The notes below the pieces were generated by a model, which did no database searches, was not told the DNA's origin, and saw nothing but the letters and a program-made list of their open reading frames with translations. The position numbers and the translations under genes are program-made. From CAVPGH01 sp046726955 (GTDB taxonomy: Bacteria; Acidobacteriota; Vicinamibacteria; Fen-336), in assembly GCA_046726955.1 (NCBI GenBank), contig JBKPBQ010000437.1:1-9712 (forward strand): a DNA stretch of 9,712 nt. The letters are read 5' to 3'. Below, one piece after another: positions 8,256-9,712 of the stretch (within the stretch, counting starts at the first letter, position 1; the number at the start of each line of letters is the position of its first letter).

Positions 8256-8284
8256 GGAAGCCGCGCAGCGGCGAGGCGGCTTCC
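8256..8284 (-). terminator. Hairpin immediately after batD
   Basis: GGAAGCCGC (8256-8264) pairs perfectly with GCGGCTTCC (8276-8284), a 9-bp stem with an 11-base loop, starting one base past the batD stop. On the minus strand no T-tract follows, so it is not a textbook intrinsic terminator. Its position at the end of the gene and before a possible new promoter supports an operon boundary or a 3' stability element. Confidence 0.5.
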
Positions 8285-8285
8285 G

Positions 8286-9638
8286 TCAGGGGTGACGGGG
8301 ATTCAGCGGGCCGAGAGCCCCGGCTGGGGGAGGACGCCGGGTTTCGCGGCGCGCGGCGGCCTCGAGCCCGCGCACGAAGCGCTGGGCCGCTCCCGGGGAG
8401 ATCGATTCCCCGCCGGCGAGCGCGGACCTCACGACGTCGTCGGCGAGCGCGGCGAACGTCGGATCGCCGCTGCGCGCGGCGAGGACGTCGAGGCGCGTCG
8501 CCGCCCCGTCGGCGCGACGGTCGAGCCAGCGGTAGGTCGCCGCCAGCAGCTCGCTCGTCCGCCCGGTGCGGGCCGCCTGCTCGAGCCGCTCCAGGGCCGC
8601 GGCCTCGGATTCTTCGCGCTCCTTCAGACGGGCCGCCCGCCGCGCGCGAAGCGCCTCCATCCGCGGGCGGAGGAAGCGCAGGAGCAGCGCCACCGCGACG
8701 GCGGCGGCCAGGACGAAAGGACCGTACCGGCGCAAGCCGGCGGCAAGGGCGTGCGTCCCACCAGGGGGCGGGGCCGCTTCGGCGTCGGGGGGCAGCGGGA
8801 TCTCGGAAGTGAGCGCCGGGTTGGCCGCGACGTGGACCGTCTGGGCCGGCAGCGTCTCCCGGCGCAGCTGCCGCGCGAAGGTGTCCCACCACGCGACCTG
8901 GATCTCGGGAAGCTGCAGGTCGCCTTCCTGGCGCAGCACGTAGGTCGCCGACTCCACCCTCTTGGCCACGCGCTGGACGTCCCGCTCGCCTCCGGAATCC
9001 GAGAGGGCGGGCGTCGCGGGATACACGGAGGCGCCGTCCACCGGCTCGAAGCGCAGCGGGGGAAGCATGATCGCGAACGCGTCGCTCGCCGTCGTCGTGA
9101 CGGTGCGGGTGAAGGATTCGCCGACCTTCAGCCCGTCCAGGGGCCGGTCGGTCGTCTCCGCCATCTTGAACGACGGCGTGGCGAGGAAGTAGTCGAGCCC
9201 GGCGGCCGCGGCGGGAATCGTGGCGCTGAACCGTCCTCCCCGGCCGGGAACGCCCGTGCGCGACGAGGGCTTGGCGTCGATCGCGTAGCGGACCTTGACC
9301 TCGAAGGCGGGCACCTCGTAGTCTCCCGCGCGCTGCGGATAGATGACGTACTGCCGGCGCTGGCCGGCGTAGTTCTGCCCGCCCACGCTCTCCGTCAGGT
9401 TCTCGCCTCCCTGCTCGAGGAACACCACGATCGCGTCCTTCACCTCGATGGGCGCAAACTTCGGAGCGCTCGTGAACCACGTGGGCACGAACACGTCCAC
9501 CGTCAGCGTCACGGGCTGACCCACGGTCACGGTCTTCGGGCCGAGGCCGGCCCGCACGAAGGGCTTCGGCTCATCACACATCGCAGTCGCGGGGATGGTG
9601 ACCGCCGCGACTGCGATGCCGACCAGTCCCGGCCTCAT
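8286..9638 (-). CDS. batD: BatD-like protein (aerotolerance operon type)
   Basis: The 450-residue protein has a Sec-type signal (MRPGLVGIAVAAVTIPATA, likely cleaved near residue 19). Beta-rich extracytoplasmic repeats follow to about residue 275: VTVGQPVTLTVDVF (37-50), RRQYVIYPQRAGDYEVPAFEV (94-114, the most BatD-like segment), and a second copy-like KVGESFTRTVT (171-181) with EGDLQLPEIQVAWWDT (238-253). A Pro-rich linker, one membrane helix (about 306-323) and a cytoplasmic Ala/Arg-rich tail complete it. This is the classic BatD layout. BatD is a membrane partner of MoxR ATPase and VWA proteins; its exact role is unsettled. The ATG at 9636-9638 has GGGGAG upstream. It overlaps the preceding gene by ATGA, as expected inside a Bat operon, but no batE follows within this window. 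Confidence 0.85.
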   Translation of the reverse strand: MRPGLVGIAVAAVTIPATAMCDEPKPFVRAGLGPKTVTVGQPVTLTVDVFVPTWFTSAPKFAPIEVKDAIVVFLEQGGENLTESVGGQNYAGQRRQYVIYPQRAGDYEVPAFEVKVRYAIDAKPSSRTGVPGRGGRFSATIPAAAAGLDYFLATPSFKMAETTDRPLDGLKVGESFTRTVTTTASDAFAIMLPPLRFEPVDGASVYPATPALSDSGGERDVQRVAKRVESATYVLRQEGDLQLPEIQVAWWDTFARQLRRETLPAQTVHVAANPALTSEIPLPPDAEAAPPPGGTHALAAGLRRYGPFVLAAAVAVALLLRFLRPRMEALRARRAARLKEREESEAAALERLEQAARTGRTSELLAATYRWLDRRADGAATRLDVLAARSGDPTFAALADDVVRSALAGGESISPGAAQRFVRGLEAAARRETRRPPPAGALGPLNPRHP

Positions 9639-9712
9639 TTCCGGTCTCCCCCCTTATCACGCTTCCGGTCCCCTAGCTCCTGCGTCGCGAACTTCATCCT
9701 CAAGAACCCCGC
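9635..9712 (-). CDS. C-terminal 25 residues of the gene upstream of batD
   Basis: This minus-strand frame reads AGFLRMKFATQELGDRKRD and then a short Lys/Asp/Gly/Arg-rich tail, ending in TGA at 9635-9637. That stop overlaps the batD start as ATGA, the typical arrangement for a translationally coupled operon. By position it may be a VWA- or TPR-containing Bat protein (BatB/BatC type). The visible stretch is too short and too basic to confirm this, and no motif decides it. Confidence 0.5.
   Translation of the reverse strand, partial: AGFLRMKFATQELGDRKRDKGGDRK

Larger units (their letters stand above)
8110..8285 (-). other. Spacer between batD and the HEAT gene
   Basis: No gene is seen in this 176-base gap. 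It holds the hairpin just past batD and a possible promoter (TATAGT) for the HEAT/DUF4388 pair. The predicted leader of about 100 bases shows no riboswitch-like structure that I can recognise. Confidence 0.6.

Noticed and set aside
8221..9480. 419-codon minus-strand ORF overlapping batD in another frame
   Set aside because: Arg/Gly/Pro-rich shadow, with no signal peptide or domain; the batD frame has a signal, beta-rich domains and a membrane helix.

Overview
This is a chromosomal window from a GC-rich Gram-negative-type bacterium (about two thirds G+C by eye, strongly G/C-ending codons). Conserved translation genes sit next to signalling and envelope genes. A domain-4388/GAF-like protein, an FHA-EAL fusion, a BatD-type protein and a HEAT-repeat lipoprotein together suggest an Acidobacteriota or Myxococcota-like lineage. 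That placement is inference, because no rRNA is present and no search could be run.

Bases 1-4300 hold the str operon on the minus strand, in the classical order rpsL (S12), rpsG (S7), fusA (EF-G), tuf (EF-Tu). tuf runs off the left edge. A good sigma70-type promoter (TTGACA, 16 bp, TAAACT) lies upstream of rpsL. The rpsL start is unusual: family alignment and Shine-Dalgarno spacing both point to a CTG start codon, not the GTG nine bases downstream. The 235-base rpsL-rpsG spacer contains several hairpins and is a candidate site for ribosomal-protein autoregulation.

Bases 4300-6330 are on the plus strand, divergent from the str operon. First comes a small two-helix membrane protein of the DUF6526 type, then an FHA-EAL protein. 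The latter is predicted to be a phospho-dependent c-di-GMP phosphodiesterase with an apparently intact active site. A possible 39-codon upstream ORF overlaps its start by ATGA.

Bases 6326-6424 form a short convergent junction. It holds three 13-bp tandem repeats, the first of which contains the EAL gene's stop codon, followed by a GC-rich hairpin.

Bases 6425-8109 carry a minus-strand pair: a HEAT-repeat lipoprotein gene and, overlapping it by ATGA, a DUF4388 plus GAF-like gene. Bases 8286-9712 carry a BatD-like membrane protein and the last 25 codons of an upstream gene that overlaps it by ATGA. A 9-bp-stem hairpin follows batD and separates it from the HEAT/DUF4388 pair.

Most of the window is conserved housekeeping. 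The parts most worth a second look are the CTG start of rpsL, the 13-bp repeat cluster, the FHA-EAL protein and the lipoprotein/DUF4388 couple. I saw no mobile element, CRISPR array, tRNA or rRNA, and no gene-free stretch longer than about 265 bases.
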